The notes under the pieces: generated by a model
What the model saw: the letters and a program-made list of their open reading frames with translations, nothing else
Databases searched by the model: none
What the model was told of the DNA's origin: nothing
DNA from: Filimonas zeae
GTDB lineage: Bacteria > Bacteroidota > Bacteroidia > Chitinophagales > Chitinophagaceae
DNA length: 64,000 nt
Direction: 5' to 3'
Assembly (NCBI RefSeq): GCF_014641615.1
Contig: NZ_BMIB01000006.1
Coordinates: 62,001-126,000, forward strand
Shown here: one piece after another, positions 16,881-26,011 of the stretch
Position numbering within the stretch: the first letter of the stretch is position 1
Layout of the letters: every line of letters starts with the position of its first letter
Made by a program: the position numbers and the translations under genes

Positions 16881-18452
16881 ATGAACGCAATACAGAAAAG
16901 CAACAACGCTTTACACAACCATACTATTTACGATGTTATTATATCTGGCGCAGGCCCTGTAGGTTTATTCCTCGCCTGCGAACTGGCGCTGGCCCAATGC
17001 ACTGTGCTGGTGCTGGAGAAGGCAGACAACCCGCACTCACCATTAAAACAGCTACCGTTTGGTATACGCGGGCTTTCAGCACCCACTATTGAAGCCCTGC
17101 ACCGCCGTGGATTATTACAGCAACTGGAACTACACAAGCACTTAAAAAATCCGCATATCGTTCCGGTTACTCGTCAAGGCGTACCACCCACACGCCAGGC
17201 AGGGCATTTTGCCGGTATCCCATTTCAGGAAGAAAACATAAACACTTCTCAATGGCCATACCGCCTGCCCAACGCAACCCCTCTTATTTTATTGTCTGAA
17301 ATAGCAGAGCTGGAAACAATACTAACCCGCCGCGCAATAGCATCAGGCGTAGAAATAAAACGGGGGCTGCCCGTTACTGCTTTTCATCAGTCCGAAAACG
17401 AAGTAACTGTGTATTCAGACGATCAATCTTTTACAGGTAAATGGCTGGTAGGTTGCGATGGCAGCCGCAGTGTGGTTCGCAAGTTGGGAGGTTTTGAGTT
17501 TGCCGGTACAGAGCCGGAGTTTACAGGCTACTCCGCTCAGGTAACCATGGCTAATCCGGAACTGCTTCGCCCAGGCAGGAATGTAACAGAGAAAGGTATG
17601 TACCTGCAATCTCAACCCGGCTATATCATTATACAGGATTTTGATGGCGGAGCCTTTCACCATGCACAAACACCCATTACTGCCACACACTTACAGGAAG
17701 TACTGCGCCGTATTTCAGATACAGAGATAACTATCACCAACCTGCATATCGCCACTACCTGGACCGACCGGGCGCGACAAGCCACCGCCTACCGCAATGG
17801 ACGGATACTGTTAGCAGGTGATGCTGCACATATCCACTCTCCACTGGGCGGGCAAGGCCTGAACCTGGGATTGGGCGATGCCATGAATCTGGGATGGAAG
17901 CTAGCCGCAACCATTCAGCAACAGGCACCCGAAAGCTTGCTGGACACCTACTATACAGAACGGCATTCCATTGGCGCACAGGTGCTCAACTGGTCACGTG
18001 CGCAGGTAGCTATTATGCGACCCGATGCACATGCCCGTGCATTGCACGCTATTGTCAGCGACCTGATAAATACCCGCGATGGAGCCAGCTATATTGCCGG
18101 AAGGGCATGGGGTGTTTTTACACAGTATTCACTGGAAGGTAGTCACCCACTTACCGGTCGCAGCGTTCCTGAGTTTGCATTTGAAAATGGCACCACTATC
18201 AGTAGTCTTATGCACGATGGTAAAGGCATGCTGATTGATTTTGATGACAACGCAGCACTGAAAACATTTGCCAGCGAATACAGCAGCCAGATAGAATATG
18301 TTTCCGGCACCGTGAAAGACCGGCTGTCTGTAAATGCCTTACTAATACGTGCTGACGGTATTGTTGCCTGGGCGTGTGACAAAGCGCCTGATTACAATGA
18401 ATTAAAGGATGTTGCTAACCGCTGGTTTGTAAAACAAACAGAGAATGACTGA
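16881..18452 (+). CDS. FAD-dependent aromatic monooxygenase (PheA/TfdB-type)
   Basis: About 523 residues when started at ATG 16881; an in-frame TTG at 16860 is less likely. It has the class A flavoprotein monooxygenase fingerprint: the FAD fold IISGAGPVGLFLACELA near the start, GCDGSRSVVRKLGG in the middle, and the second FAD motif LLAGDAAHIHSPLGGQGLNLGLGDAMNLGWKLA. Such enzymes use NAD(P)H and O2 to hydroxylate phenols, and related forms act in polyketide or antibiotic modification. It ends in a thioredoxin-like C-terminal segment usual for the phenol hydroxylase subgroup. Substrate not predictable; the AraC gene upstream suggests inducible expression. Confidence 0.9.
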   Translation: MNAIQKSNNALHNHTIYDVIISGAGPVGLFLACELALAQCTVLVLEKADNPHSPLKQLPFGIRGLSAPTIEALHRRGLLQQLELHKHLKNPHIVPVTRQGVPPTRQAGHFAGIPFQEENINTSQWPYRLPNATPLILLSEIAELETILTRRAIASGVEIKRGLPVTAFHQSENEVTVYSDDQSFTGKWLVGCDGSRSVVRKLGGFEFAGTEPEFTGYSAQVTMANPELLRPGRNVTEKGMYLQSQPGYIIIQDFDGGAFHHAQTPITATHLQEVLRRISDTEITITNLHIATTWTDRARQATAYRNGRILLAGDAAHIHSPLGGQGLNLGLGDAMNLGWKLAATIQQQAPESLLDTYYTERHSIGAQVLNWSRAQVAIMRPDAHARALHAIVSDLINTRDGASYIAGRAWGVFTQYSLEGSHPLTGRSVPEFAFENGTTISSLMHDGKGMLIDFDDNAALKTFASEYSSQIEYVSGTVKDRLSVNALLIRADGIVAWACDKAPDYNELKDVANRWFVKQTEND

Positions 18453-18478
18453 TAGCAACAAAATATGGATATTTGGTG

Positions 18479-18892
18479 ATGAAACTGGAATACCTTGATG
18501 ACATTACTGACGGTGGCCGATACCCGGATGCAGACCCCGACAAGCTGATCCGGCTGTATGATTTTGATTGTACAGAAGTCAGGCAACTTCAGGAGGCTAT
18601 CCGGTTACAGGTAATTTCCCACAACCATCCTCTCATGCTATCTTCTCTTCCCTTTATAACCGCTGTCAATTGTCAGCTTACACTCATACTAGCCTCAACA
18701 AATGAGGGTATCAGTGTTGCATCTGATAATAATGATTTTAAAGGCTTATTTACAATGGCTTCTTTCGAGGAAATGCTAGCCGTTATGGAGCCCTTTACCA
18801 ACGAAAGCAGGAATAATTATGGCTATAACTGGCTTTATGACCCCGCAGATAGACAGATTGATCTGTTGTTATCGCCAGCTGGTGGCTGGTAA
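18479..18892 (+). CDS. hypothetical protein (137 aa)
   Basis: A soluble protein of about 137 residues; ATG 18479 is chosen over upstream TTG/GTG codons. It is acidic, without signal peptide or membrane segment. No domain recognised. It lies 26 bp after the monooxygenase gene on the same strand and could be co-transcribed, but shows nothing that links it to that enzyme. Confidence 0.6.
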   Translation: MKLEYLDDITDGGRYPDADPDKLIRLYDFDCTEVRQLQEAIRLQVISHNHPLMLSSLPFITAVNCQLTLILASTNEGISVASDNNDFKGLFTMASFEEMLAVMEPFTNESRNNYGYNWLYDPADRQIDLLLSPAGGW

Positions 18893-18916
18893 TAAAACAT
18901 TTGCCTTAATAAGGGA

Positions 18917-19909
18917 CTAATCCTTACGTTGTATCTGCCCCAATATTGCCTTAGGAATTAAAGCGGCTACTTCTACTTTAGTGGCCGCTACTTTAGGTAT
19001 ACGGTATTCTATAACAGGCCCAATAACCTGACTGGCCTCCATAAGAGTGAGACTGTAACGTTGCTGTAGCCATACAAGTAAAGATTCAGTTGCCACTTTC
19101 AAAGATTTATCCAGAGAGGATTCTATTCCAAAAAACGTTAAATAGTCAGCGTTTTCTACCATCGGAACCTGTAAAGGGAAAGTATCTCTTTTCAGCACCT
19201 TTACAGAAAAGCTGAAGTCCATGGAAGTTTCCAGCGCATCGCCATTCAACTCACCATCACCCTGCGCGGCATGTCCATCGCCCAGATACAGTAATGCTCC
19301 CGAATGAAACACAGGAAGGTACACGGTTGCACCCGTGGTATTATAACAGAAATCCAGATTACCACCATAAGGGCCGGATGCACCTGTGCCGGTTTCTCCA
19401 TCTCCCTCAGGAGCTACGCCTACACAACCGAGAAAGGGATGCAGCGGTATTGTCACATTCCGTAAACGCAGAATGGTATCTGCCGGGCTGCCGGTTAGCT
19501 TTTCCACATCAAGCTGCCATTTTACCAGCCTGGCAGAGCGCCAGGTATGTTTGGCAACGGCTTTGGGCAGCACTTTTGGAATTAAAGCATTAAGGGTAGT
19601 GGCGTAGTTTCGGCTGAGAGATACTTTATGCAATGTAACGGCCACTACATCTCCCACCTCAGCACCTTCAATGTAAAAAGGCCCTGTTAGCGGGTTGCCG
19701 CGTTGGGCTACTCTTGCACCATTCTTATCAAAACCTACTGCATCTACACTGGAGGTAATTACGGTATCGCCCTGCTTAATGCGCAATACCGGCACTGGGC
19801 GGGCAGAGAAAACATTGGAGTAATGTTGAGGCGTAAAACGAACGGACTGCTGGGCGAATATCCATTCATACTGGCAAAGCAACATGACTGTGAAAGCAAA
19901 CCATTTCAT
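18917..19909 (-). CDS. exported acetamidase/formamidase family protein
   Basis: A 330-residue protein with an N-terminal signal peptide ending near WIFAQ, so probably periplasmic. The body matches the FmdA/AmdA fold: PVLRIKQGDTVITSSVDAVG, GPFYIEGAEVGDVVAVTLHKV, a central HPFLGCVGVAPEGDGETGTGASGPYGGNLDF segment, and YLGDGHAAQGDGELNGDALETSMD with the conserved His/Asp/Glu residues. Family members hydrolyse acetamide or formamide; the true substrate of secreted Bacteroidota members is not established. Single gene. Confidence 0.9.
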   Translation of the reverse strand: MKWFAFTVMLLCQYEWIFAQQSVRFTPQHYSNVFSARPVPVLRIKQGDTVITSSVDAVGFDKNGARVAQRGNPLTGPFYIEGAEVGDVVAVTLHKVSLSRNYATTLNALIPKVLPKAVAKHTWRSARLVKWQLDVEKLTGSPADTILRLRNVTIPLHPFLGCVGVAPEGDGETGTGASGPYGGNLDFCYNTTGATVYLPVFHSGALLYLGDGHAAQGDGELNGDALETSMDFSFSVKVLKRDTFPLQVPMVENADYLTFFGIESSLDKSLKVATESLLVWLQQRYSLTLMEASQVIGPVIEYRIPKVAATKVEVAALIPKAILGQIQRKD

Positions 19910-19985
19910 AGTTGATACATGTATTGGCTTTTATGCGCAATAGCATTCTTTCACAAGTAAAAACAATCAGGCTAATTCTGCAAGT

Positions 19986-20041
19986 ACAGGTAGAGAATTG
20001 TCCGGTCCGGCTATTGTGTTGCCGGAGTCCGGCATACCTGT
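19986..20041. repeat. long structured inverted repeat between two leftward genes
   Basis: ACAGGTA (19986-19992) pairs with TACCTGT (20035-20041). Inside, CCGG and CCGGC pair with GCCGG and CCGG, and TGCCGGAGTCCGGCA (20020-20034) is itself a 15-nt palindrome. On the plus strand the hairpin runs into TTTTTATTTA, terminator-like, but no plus-strand gene precedes it. It may act on read-through transcription from the minus strand. Confidence 0.5.
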
Positions 20042-20043
20042 TT

Positions 20044-20913
20044 TTATTTACGACCTGTTAGCTGATACAGCTTTTTACCTACGGTAAATACGGCCACCGC
20101 CACCAAACCAGCAATCACCCCCGTACCAAACTCCAATATCATAGCAGGCCATTGCGGAAGCGCATGATGCAGGTACTCAATATTATGAATAAAGATGCCA
20201 CCGGAAACAAGAATTAATGCAATGGTGCCTATAAAGCCTAAGAATTTAATCACCACAGGCAGGGCTTTCACCAGTATATTTCCGAGCGCAGTGAGCCAGC
20301 CTTTGTTATCAGAATGTTTTATCAGCTTATATCCGGCGTCATCCATTCTTACAATCAGCGCTACTATGCCGTATACACCAATAGTAGCCAGCAAAGCTAC
20401 AATGGAAACTACCAGTATTTGTATAGACAGGCTTTGTTCCATTACCGTACCCAGGGCAATAATTACAATTTCTACAGAGAGGATAAAATCCGTAGTAATG
20501 GCACTTCTGATTTTAGTTTTTTCTACAGCACCAGAACTCTCTTCATTCAGTTCTACGGCGTGTTGCGGGGCAGGGGTGCGGTGAAACAGGTATTCAATAA
20601 TCTTTTCTACCCCTTCATAGGCCAGGTAAAACCCGCCTGCTATCAGAATGGCTTTAATGGCCACCGGAAAAAACGCATTCAGCAGCAGCGCCACCGGTAT
20701 AATAATAAGCTTGTTCAAAAACGAGCCTTTTGTAATGGCCCACAGCACAGGCAGCTCGCGGGAGGCCAGAAAACCGGTTGCCTTTTCTGCATTTACTGCC
20801 AGATCATCCCCCAGTATACCTGCTGTTTTGCGGGTGGCCACTTTGCTGGCCAAGGCTACATCATCCATTAAAGCCGCAATATCATCAAAAATTGCAAAAA
20901 AGCCTGATGCCAT
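20044..20913 (-). CDS. DUF808 family inner-membrane protein (YedI-like)
   Basis: About 289 residues from the ATG at 20913; the longer frame to 21093 adds a stretch unlike the family and is rejected as N-terminus. The beginning MASGFFAIFDDIAALMDDVALASKVATRKTAGILGDDLAVNAEKATG is the hallmark of DUF808. Several transmembrane segments follow (about 75-100, 165-190, 200-225, 235-260, 265-285). Function of the family is unknown. Divergent from the small gene at 20988. Confidence 0.93.
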   Translation of the reverse strand: MASGFFAIFDDIAALMDDVALASKVATRKTAGILGDDLAVNAEKATGFLASRELPVLWAITKGSFLNKLIIIPVALLLNAFFPVAIKAILIAGGFYLAYEGVEKIIEYLFHRTPAPQHAVELNEESSGAVEKTKIRSAITTDFILSVEIVIIALGTVMEQSLSIQILVVSIVALLATIGVYGIVALIVRMDDAGYKLIKHSDNKGWLTALGNILVKALPVVIKFLGFIGTIALILVSGGIFIHNIEYLHHALPQWPAMILEFGTGVIAGLVAVAVFTVGKKLYQLTGRK

Positions 20914-20987
20914 AATTCTGTTATTCGTAGATGTTAATTCCTTCAACAAACATGCCTGCCTCAGTCTGTTTAGGTTACTTTTGAAAA

Positions 20988-21299
20988 ATGTTAAACGATT
21001 TAACCGGAGACCAACTGCTGTTAGCTGATTACATGAGCTATATCTCTGAAGAAGGATATACAGCAGGATGGATGGAAAGCCTTGAATTTTCACTATGGAA
21101 GATTTTAATTGAAGGTGGAAAGCAGTATGGCAGGCATATTGTTACAGAGCAGGATATTGAACAGCTAAGATACCTATCCGAAAAATGCGGCTGTTGGATA
21201 GCATTCGATGATATACAGGAAGAAACTGCAATTGACTTGGAAAGCTGGAAAAAGATATATGACGAAAGAGTAAAGTCCGGCGCTCCAATAAGAGGCTAA
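20988..21299 (+). CDS. small conserved hypothetical protein (103 aa)
   Basis: A 103-residue acidic soluble protein (DLTGDQLLLADYMSYISEEGYTAGWMESLEFSLWKILIEGG). It reminds me of a small family found in many Bacteroidota and in polymorphic-toxin neighbourhoods, but no function can be given. A perfect -7 element TACTTTTG (20976-20983) ends only four bases before the ATG, so the transcript may be leaderless or the true start may be the ATG at 21036. Confidence 0.65.
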   Translation: MLNDLTGDQLLLADYMSYISEEGYTAGWMESLEFSLWKILIEGGKQYGRHIVTEQDIEQLRYLSEKCGCWIAFDDIQEETAIDLESWKKIYDERVKSGAPIRG

Positions 21300-21356
21300 G
21301 GAAACACAATTGTCGCCCCTTGAAGTAACGTTCATTTACACATAAACACCATTATT

Positions 21357-21884
21357 ATGCACCTGTTTACGCGCGTTTTTCTTACGCTTCTCTTTACTGC
21401 CACCTTACTATCTACACGTAGCATTGCTCAGAACAAACACACTTCGGCTAGCGCAGATCAGGATGTTACTCCCATCCGTAATGAATTTAAGCGCATTAAC
21501 ACTTTGCCCTTGCAAAAGGAGCAGTTTACCTATGAAGTGGCGGGCTGCGTAGAAGAAGGAAAGGTGGTATGTTATTTCAGCAACAAAGCACTGGTTAAAA
21601 TAGCAGAATCTGGCAGCATAGGAGATGGCAGTTGGGTACGGGAGTTTTATTACCGCAACGGCAAATGCATTTTCTGTTACGAGAAACTGGTAGGCGGGCC
21701 TGCGGAAGGGGCAGCTGTTACTACAGAGTACCGCTTTTATATAAAAAATGATAAGGCTGTGAAGTGTATGGAGAACAGCACTGTTATACCTGCCGATAGT
21801 AAATCAACGGAAATTATTACTATAGCACAGAATCTTTTACGTGCCTATCCTACCAAAGATTTTGGAGCGGCATTGTGCCAGTAG
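21357..21884 (+). CDS. exported hypothetical protein (175 aa)
   Basis: A 175-residue protein with a clear signal peptide (FLTLLFTATLLSTRSIAQ, cleavage after AQ). The mature part has a basic/acidic mix and four cysteines, two of them in a C-x2-C-like arrangement (GKCIFCYEK). No known domain. It is followed closely by a membrane-anchored hypothetical gene on the same strand, 33 bp later, possibly in one operon. Confidence 0.65.
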   Translation: MHLFTRVFLTLLFTATLLSTRSIAQNKHTSASADQDVTPIRNEFKRINTLPLQKEQFTYEVAGCVEEGKVVCYFSNKALVKIAESGSIGDGSWVREFYYRNGKCIFCYEKLVGGPAEGAAVTTEYRFYIKNDKAVKCMENSTVIPADSKSTEIITIAQNLLRAYPTKDFGAALCQ

Positions 21885-21917
21885 AACATTACGGCACACT
21901 CACTTTCATTGCAACAG

Positions 21918-23003
21918 ATGAGAACATTTAAACGCACCATACGCAAAATGGCCTGGTTTCTTATACCCGCACTCATTGTATTGCTGGTGTACATATTACT
22001 GGCTTTTAAAAACGGTTACCGCATTCCGGATATTGACAAAGAGAGCAGCTGGAAGGCCTTTCCGGAAGGCAGTAATCAAAGTATATCCATAAAGCCTGTT
22101 GACAGCTTTTACGTCTGCAACCTGCAGGCCATACCCGGCACTGCCGATTATATGGTGTTTTACAATACAGATAGTGCCGGTTTTTACAACAGCAGCAATA
22201 ACAGCATCAATAACCGCTTTGGCATTATTAATCAGCTGGGCGCTTTAAAAACAAGCTTTGCGCCAGACAAAACTATTTATTACGACGATACACGGATTAT
22301 TCTACTGGATATGGGTAGTGGCGGGGAGCGAAAAGACTCCTGTAGCATATACTACCTGCCAACCGCAACCTTATCACAACATCCTGTACAAACCATTGAA
22401 CTACCGGAATCGTTAGACCATTTTCTGCAAAAAGCACCTTCCGATACCACAGGATTTATTCAAAAGCACCAGAGTACATTCTTCCGCAACCTCCGGGGCT
22501 TGCAATGGTTTGAGGAGCACCCTATCTATCTTGGCAATCAGGATCGTAACCGGGGCTATTACCTGTTTACAGATACCATAGGCAATATTTACCGGCTGTC
22601 AGATTCTTCCAGTCATTACGATCTGGGGCTGCTTGCACCACAGACTGTTCATTACAACCTACCGGCATCCGCGTTTGTAAGCGGAGTTAAAGGTGCGGGC
22701 ATTACTATAGCCCATCCACCTTCGCTTATAGATAATGATATCCGGTGCGGTTACACTGTAGGTTTGGGCAACCCCAATGGAAATGGTGGAGGCTTTTATT
22801 TTTTTGTAAACCACACCTGGCTGCATTATTATAAACTACGCGTAGGCAAAGCAGTTACCTGCTTTAAAGAAAAGGGGCCTGAAAAGGATGAAGCTTATAT
22901 ACGACTATTTCAGTTGAACACGCCATTGAATACACATGATCCGCTGGTACTAGTTGCTGCCAACCGCATCTGGCATCTTACAAACCAATCAGCGTTTCGT
23001 TAG
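21918..23003 (+). CDS. membrane-anchored hypothetical protein (361 aa)
   Basis: About 361 residues from ATG 21918 (a TTG at 21909 is also in frame). One N-terminal transmembrane helix (about 12-32, WFLIPALIVLLVYILLAFK) anchors a large extracytoplasmic part rich in beta-strand-like segments and aromatic residues. No domain recognised. Its last 15 bases overlap the 3' end of the convergent gene at 22989-23489. Confidence 0.65.
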   Translation: MRTFKRTIRKMAWFLIPALIVLLVYILLAFKNGYRIPDIDKESSWKAFPEGSNQSISIKPVDSFYVCNLQAIPGTADYMVFYNTDSAGFYNSSNNSINNRFGIINQLGALKTSFAPDKTIYYDDTRIILLDMGSGGERKDSCSIYYLPTATLSQHPVQTIELPESLDHFLQKAPSDTTGFIQKHQSTFFRNLRGLQWFEEHPIYLGNQDRNRGYYLFTDTIGNIYRLSDSSSHYDLGLLAPQTVHYNLPASAFVSGVKGAGITIAHPPSLIDNDIRCGYTVGLGNPNGNGGGFYFFVNHTWLHYYKLRVGKAVTCFKEKGPEKDEAYIRLFQLNTPLNTHDPLVLVAANRIWHLTNQSAFR

Positions 23004-23489
23004 CTTACCATTGGGCTGCAGCTGATAAACGGTTTGGGATTTTAAAGTACGTTTTCCTTTCTTTTCCACTTCCGTTACAATGGTAATTTTATACATGGCA
23101 TCTATAGAAAAACGGGTATGTTCTTTTTCTTCATCGTTATCCGGTTCAAACCATAAACCTTCTACGTATTGCTTATCAACCAGTTTGTTACCCACAATGG
23201 TTGCCAGGTACCAGCGGTATTCAAAATCGCCACAATCCAAAGGAATCAGTATTACCCGTACGGTACCAAATCCGGGCAGGGGCAGGTAGCGTTTATCATC
23301 CTCGCCACATGCCAGATTACTCCAGCCTTTAATGGCGCAGGGCAGGTTTTTCAACACCACCTTATCAGGCTCATGCTTTTGATTATAGGGAAGCTTTAAC
23401 GTGTTTGTGGGAAGGCAGGATTGTGCAGCAGCACGGCTACTTACTGCCAGCAGCAGCATACACAGGATACCGGTAAACAGGTGTTTCAT
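22989..23489 (-). CDS. exported hypothetical protein (166 aa)
   Basis: A 166-residue protein with a signal peptide (LFTGILCMLLLAVSSRAAAQ). The mature region has four cysteines and a mostly beta-type pattern, ending in a short repeat-like VEKKGKRTLKSQTVYQLQPNGKLTKR. No known family identified. It converges on and overlaps the preceding gene by 15 bp. Confidence 0.62.
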   Translation of the reverse strand: MKHLFTGILCMLLLAVSSRAAAQSCLPTNTLKLPYNQKHEPDKVVLKNLPCAIKGWSNLACGEDDKRYLPLPGFGTVRVILIPLDCGDFEYRWYLATIVGNKLVDKQYVEGLWFEPDNDEEKEHTRFSIDAMYKITIVTEVEKKGKRTLKSQTVYQLQPNGKLTKR

Positions 23490-23607
23490 TGTTTGAGTTG
23501 TTTAGGCAGAACAAATCTATCGTTTTTCAGGAAAAAATACAGTAAAGGCACTGCCATAGGGTTGTCAGCGGACAGATTTTACTTTGCATTACTACAATCC
23601 CATTGTT

Positions 23608-24237
23608 ATGGAAAAGCTGGATTTAACCAAACAGTACAAAAGCTATTATACGGCCGCCAGAAAGCCTGAACTGGTAAGCATACCACCTGCACAGTATATT
23701 GCTATCTGCGGCAAGGGCGATCCCTCTTCAACCGCCTTTGCAGCGCCCATAGAGGCATTGTACGCTACGGCCTATACCATCAAGTTTGTGTATAAGGCCA
23801 GGGGTAAAGATTTTACCGTACCCAGGCTGGAGGGGCTGTGGTGGTACAATGAAAAGAAATATCCCGGCGCTACTATATCCTCCGCGGCAACTGCTATTCC
23901 CCGGAGTGAATGGGAGTATCGCTTACTGATACGGTTGCCTGATTTTGTGCAGCAGTCAGCTGTAGCCGATGCCACAGCCGCAGTTTTACAAAAAAACAAA
24001 GCTGCACTGGCCGCACGGGTAACGTACTTTACTATGGAAGAGGGTAGCTGTGTGCAAATGCTGCATGTGGGGCCGTTTGCCAATGAGCCGGAGAGCCTGC
24101 AACAGATGGCAGATTATATGCAAACGCATCAGTTGGGCAGAAATGGGATGCATCATGAAATTTACCTGTCAGATTTTCGCAAAACAGCACCGGAAAAACT
24201 AAAAACCATCTTGCGCGAACCGGTTCGGAAGGGTTAG
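23608..24237 (+). CDS. GyrI-like small-molecule-binding domain protein
   Basis: About 209 residues from ATG 23608. The pattern ARKPELVSIPPAQYIAICGKGDPSSTAFAAPIEALYATAYTIKF and the later LEGLWWYNEK... FTMEEGSCVQMLHVGPFANEPESLQQM match the GyrI-like (SHOCT/AraC-ligand-binding type) fold of stand-alone Bacteroidota and Firmicutes proteins. Such domains bind small hydrophobic or cationic molecules, and some act as hydrolases. A promoter-like TTACTTTG lies at 23579-23586. Single gene. Confidence 0.85.
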   Translation: MEKLDLTKQYKSYYTAARKPELVSIPPAQYIAICGKGDPSSTAFAAPIEALYATAYTIKFVYKARGKDFTVPRLEGLWWYNEKKYPGATISSAATAIPRSEWEYRLLIRLPDFVQQSAVADATAAVLQKNKAALAARVTYFTMEEGSCVQMLHVGPFANEPESLQQMADYMQTHQLGRNGMHHEIYLSDFRKTAPEKLKTILREPVRKG

Positions 24238-24379
24238 GCAACCTGCCAGAATGCTCTATCTGCTATTGGCATAGGGAAGGAATTGCAAAAAAGCTCCATA
24301 GAGACGTTTATTTATAACAATATTCATGATGCAAACTGCTGCTGGAGGCAGGTTTGTTATATTCGTACAAACAACCCAT

Positions 24380-25435
24380 ATGAGATTCCTGGTTTTTTCA
24401 ATTAGTATATTGCTTACGCTTAGCCTTATTTCTTTCACATGCTATTCCCGTGGCTATACTATCAAAGGTTCTGTAAGCGGCCTCCGGGATAGCACGTGGC
24501 TCTATCTGCGTTGTGGCAAACCAGACACCCTCATCGATTCCTGTCGCATACTAAACGGCACCTTTCAATTTACTGGCAGCATTTCTGACACAGCAATACC
24601 AGTTTACCTTCATACTGCCTCATATTCAGATATGATTGCATTTTGGCTGGAAAATAGCGCTATGGACATAACCCTTCAGGCTGGTTCGTTCCGAACAGGA
24701 AAAATAAGTGGCTCGTTAACCCAGCAAGCAATAGATGAACTATCCAAACAGGTTATTGCCATAAGGTCACAAAAGGACAGTATTCACAAAGACAATAAGT
24801 TACCTGAAAAGAATTCAGAGCAGCAGGAAATGGAACTATACAAAGCATGGGTAAGATCGCATCCCCGCTCTCCCGTTTCTGTAAGCCTGTTAAGCGCCTA
24901 TGGTAAACATTGGGGGATAGATACCACTAAAGCACTATTTGAAAATATTAGTCCTGAAATACAGCACACTGTGTTTGGCAAAGAGGTGAGCACCTATCTG
25001 TCACTCGCCAGAAACCTTGCTATTGGCAGCAAATATGAAGATTTTGAACAATCCAATACACAGGATAAACCTATAAAACTTTCACAGGTAAAGGCCAGGT
25101 ATATATTGCTGGATTTCTGGGCCTCCTGGTGCATACCTTGCCGGCATGAAAACATTGGCCTCAAAAGAACATACGACGCATACAAAAACAAAGGATTTGC
25201 CATTCTGGGAGTATCGCTTGACAACAATAAGAAAGACTGGCTGGAAGCTATACAGAAAGATGAACTTGCATGGGAAAATGTATGCGACCTGAAAGGTTTT
25301 CAAAATCAGGTGGCGCTAATGTATAATGTTGACGCTATTCCAACAAACTTTCTGATAGACGAAAAAGGTATCATTATCGCGAAAAAGCTTCGTGGCAAAG
25401 CACTGGAAGATAAATTAAAAGAGCTGCTTCCGTAA
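24380..25435 (+). CDS. TlpA-like thioredoxin family lipoprotein/exported protein with DUF4369
   Basis: About 351 residues from ATG 24380; the upstream in-frame ATG at 24326 would add residues before the signal peptide and is less likely. A signal peptide (LVFSISILLTLSLISFTC, with a possible lipobox Cys) leads into a DUF4369-like domain (about 25-120, YTIKGSVSGLRDSTWLYLR...). A helical linker follows, then a C-terminal thioredoxin fold with the redox motif WCIPC (Cys251 and Cys254) and the cis-Pro region AIPTNFLID. It should act in the periplasm in thiol-disulfide exchange. DUF4369-thioredoxin fusions are typical of Bacteroidota. Confidence 0.92.
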   Translation: MRFLVFSISILLTLSLISFTCYSRGYTIKGSVSGLRDSTWLYLRCGKPDTLIDSCRILNGTFQFTGSISDTAIPVYLHTASYSDMIAFWLENSAMDITLQAGSFRTGKISGSLTQQAIDELSKQVIAIRSQKDSIHKDNKLPEKNSEQQEMELYKAWVRSHPRSPVSVSLLSAYGKHWGIDTTKALFENISPEIQHTVFGKEVSTYLSLARNLAIGSKYEDFEQSNTQDKPIKLSQVKARYILLDFWASWCIPCRHENIGLKRTYDAYKNKGFAILGVSLDNNKKDWLEAIQKDELAWENVCDLKGFQNQVALMYNVDAIPTNFLIDEKGIIIAKKLRGKALEDKLKELLP

Positions 25436-25461
25436 GCAGCCGTATAAACAATACAAACAAC

Positions 25462-26007
25462 ATGTCGTACTGCAACGCAATAGAATATATGTCGGAGGAA
25501 AAGAAGGCGATACACAAACCTTATCACGACCTCCATTATGGCTTTCCCATTCATGATGACAACGAGCTGTTCGGCCGGTTGGTTATGGAGATTAATCAGG
25601 CCGGGTTGAGTTGGGAAACCATTTTAAAAAAGGAACAGGGGTTTCGTAAAGCCTATCACAACTTCAACATTAAAAAGGTAGCTGCTTATACAGAGGCAGA
25701 CCGCGAGCGGCTGATGGCGGATGCAGGCATTATACGTAACCGGCTAAAGATTAATGCAGCTATAGAGAATGCCCAAACCATTCTGCAACTGCAAAAGGAG
25801 CATGGCTCTTTTGAAAACTGGATTAACCACCACCATCCTAAAAGCAAAGAAGAGTGGGTAAAGCTGTTTAAGAAAACATTCCGCTTTACAGGTGGGGAGA
25901 TTGTGAATGAGTTTTTGATGAGTACGGGTTATCTGCCTGGTGCACACTCCAGCAGTTGTGCTATTTATAAGAAGATATTGAAGTCAAAACCTATGTGGAA
26001 TAATTAA
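25462..26007 (+). CDS. tag: DNA-3-methyladenine glycosylase I
   Basis: A 181-residue base-excision glycosylase removing 3-methyladenine. The zinc site of the Tag family is visible: Cys4, His18, and a C-terminal H-x3-C (GAHSSSC). The substrate-pocket segment QAGLSWETILKK with the conserved Glu and Trp, and the FRFTGGEIVNEFLMSTGY segment, are also typical. It follows the thioredoxin-like gene by 26 bp and precedes a lipoprotein gene by 4 bp, so these may be co-transcribed, though no functional link is evident. Confidence 0.95.
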   Translation: MSYCNAIEYMSEEKKAIHKPYHDLHYGFPIHDDNELFGRLVMEINQAGLSWETILKKEQGFRKAYHNFNIKKVAAYTEADRERLMADAGIIRNRLKINAAIENAQTILQLQKEHGSFENWINHHHPKSKEEWVKLFKKTFRFTGGEIVNEFLMSTGYLPGAHSSSCAIYKKILKSKPMWNN

Positions 26008-26011
26008 TACC

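Noticed and set aside
20914..21093. N-terminal extension of the DUF808 protein
   Set aside because: The family begins at the internal Met (20913), and the extension would run into the coding region of the divergent small gene.
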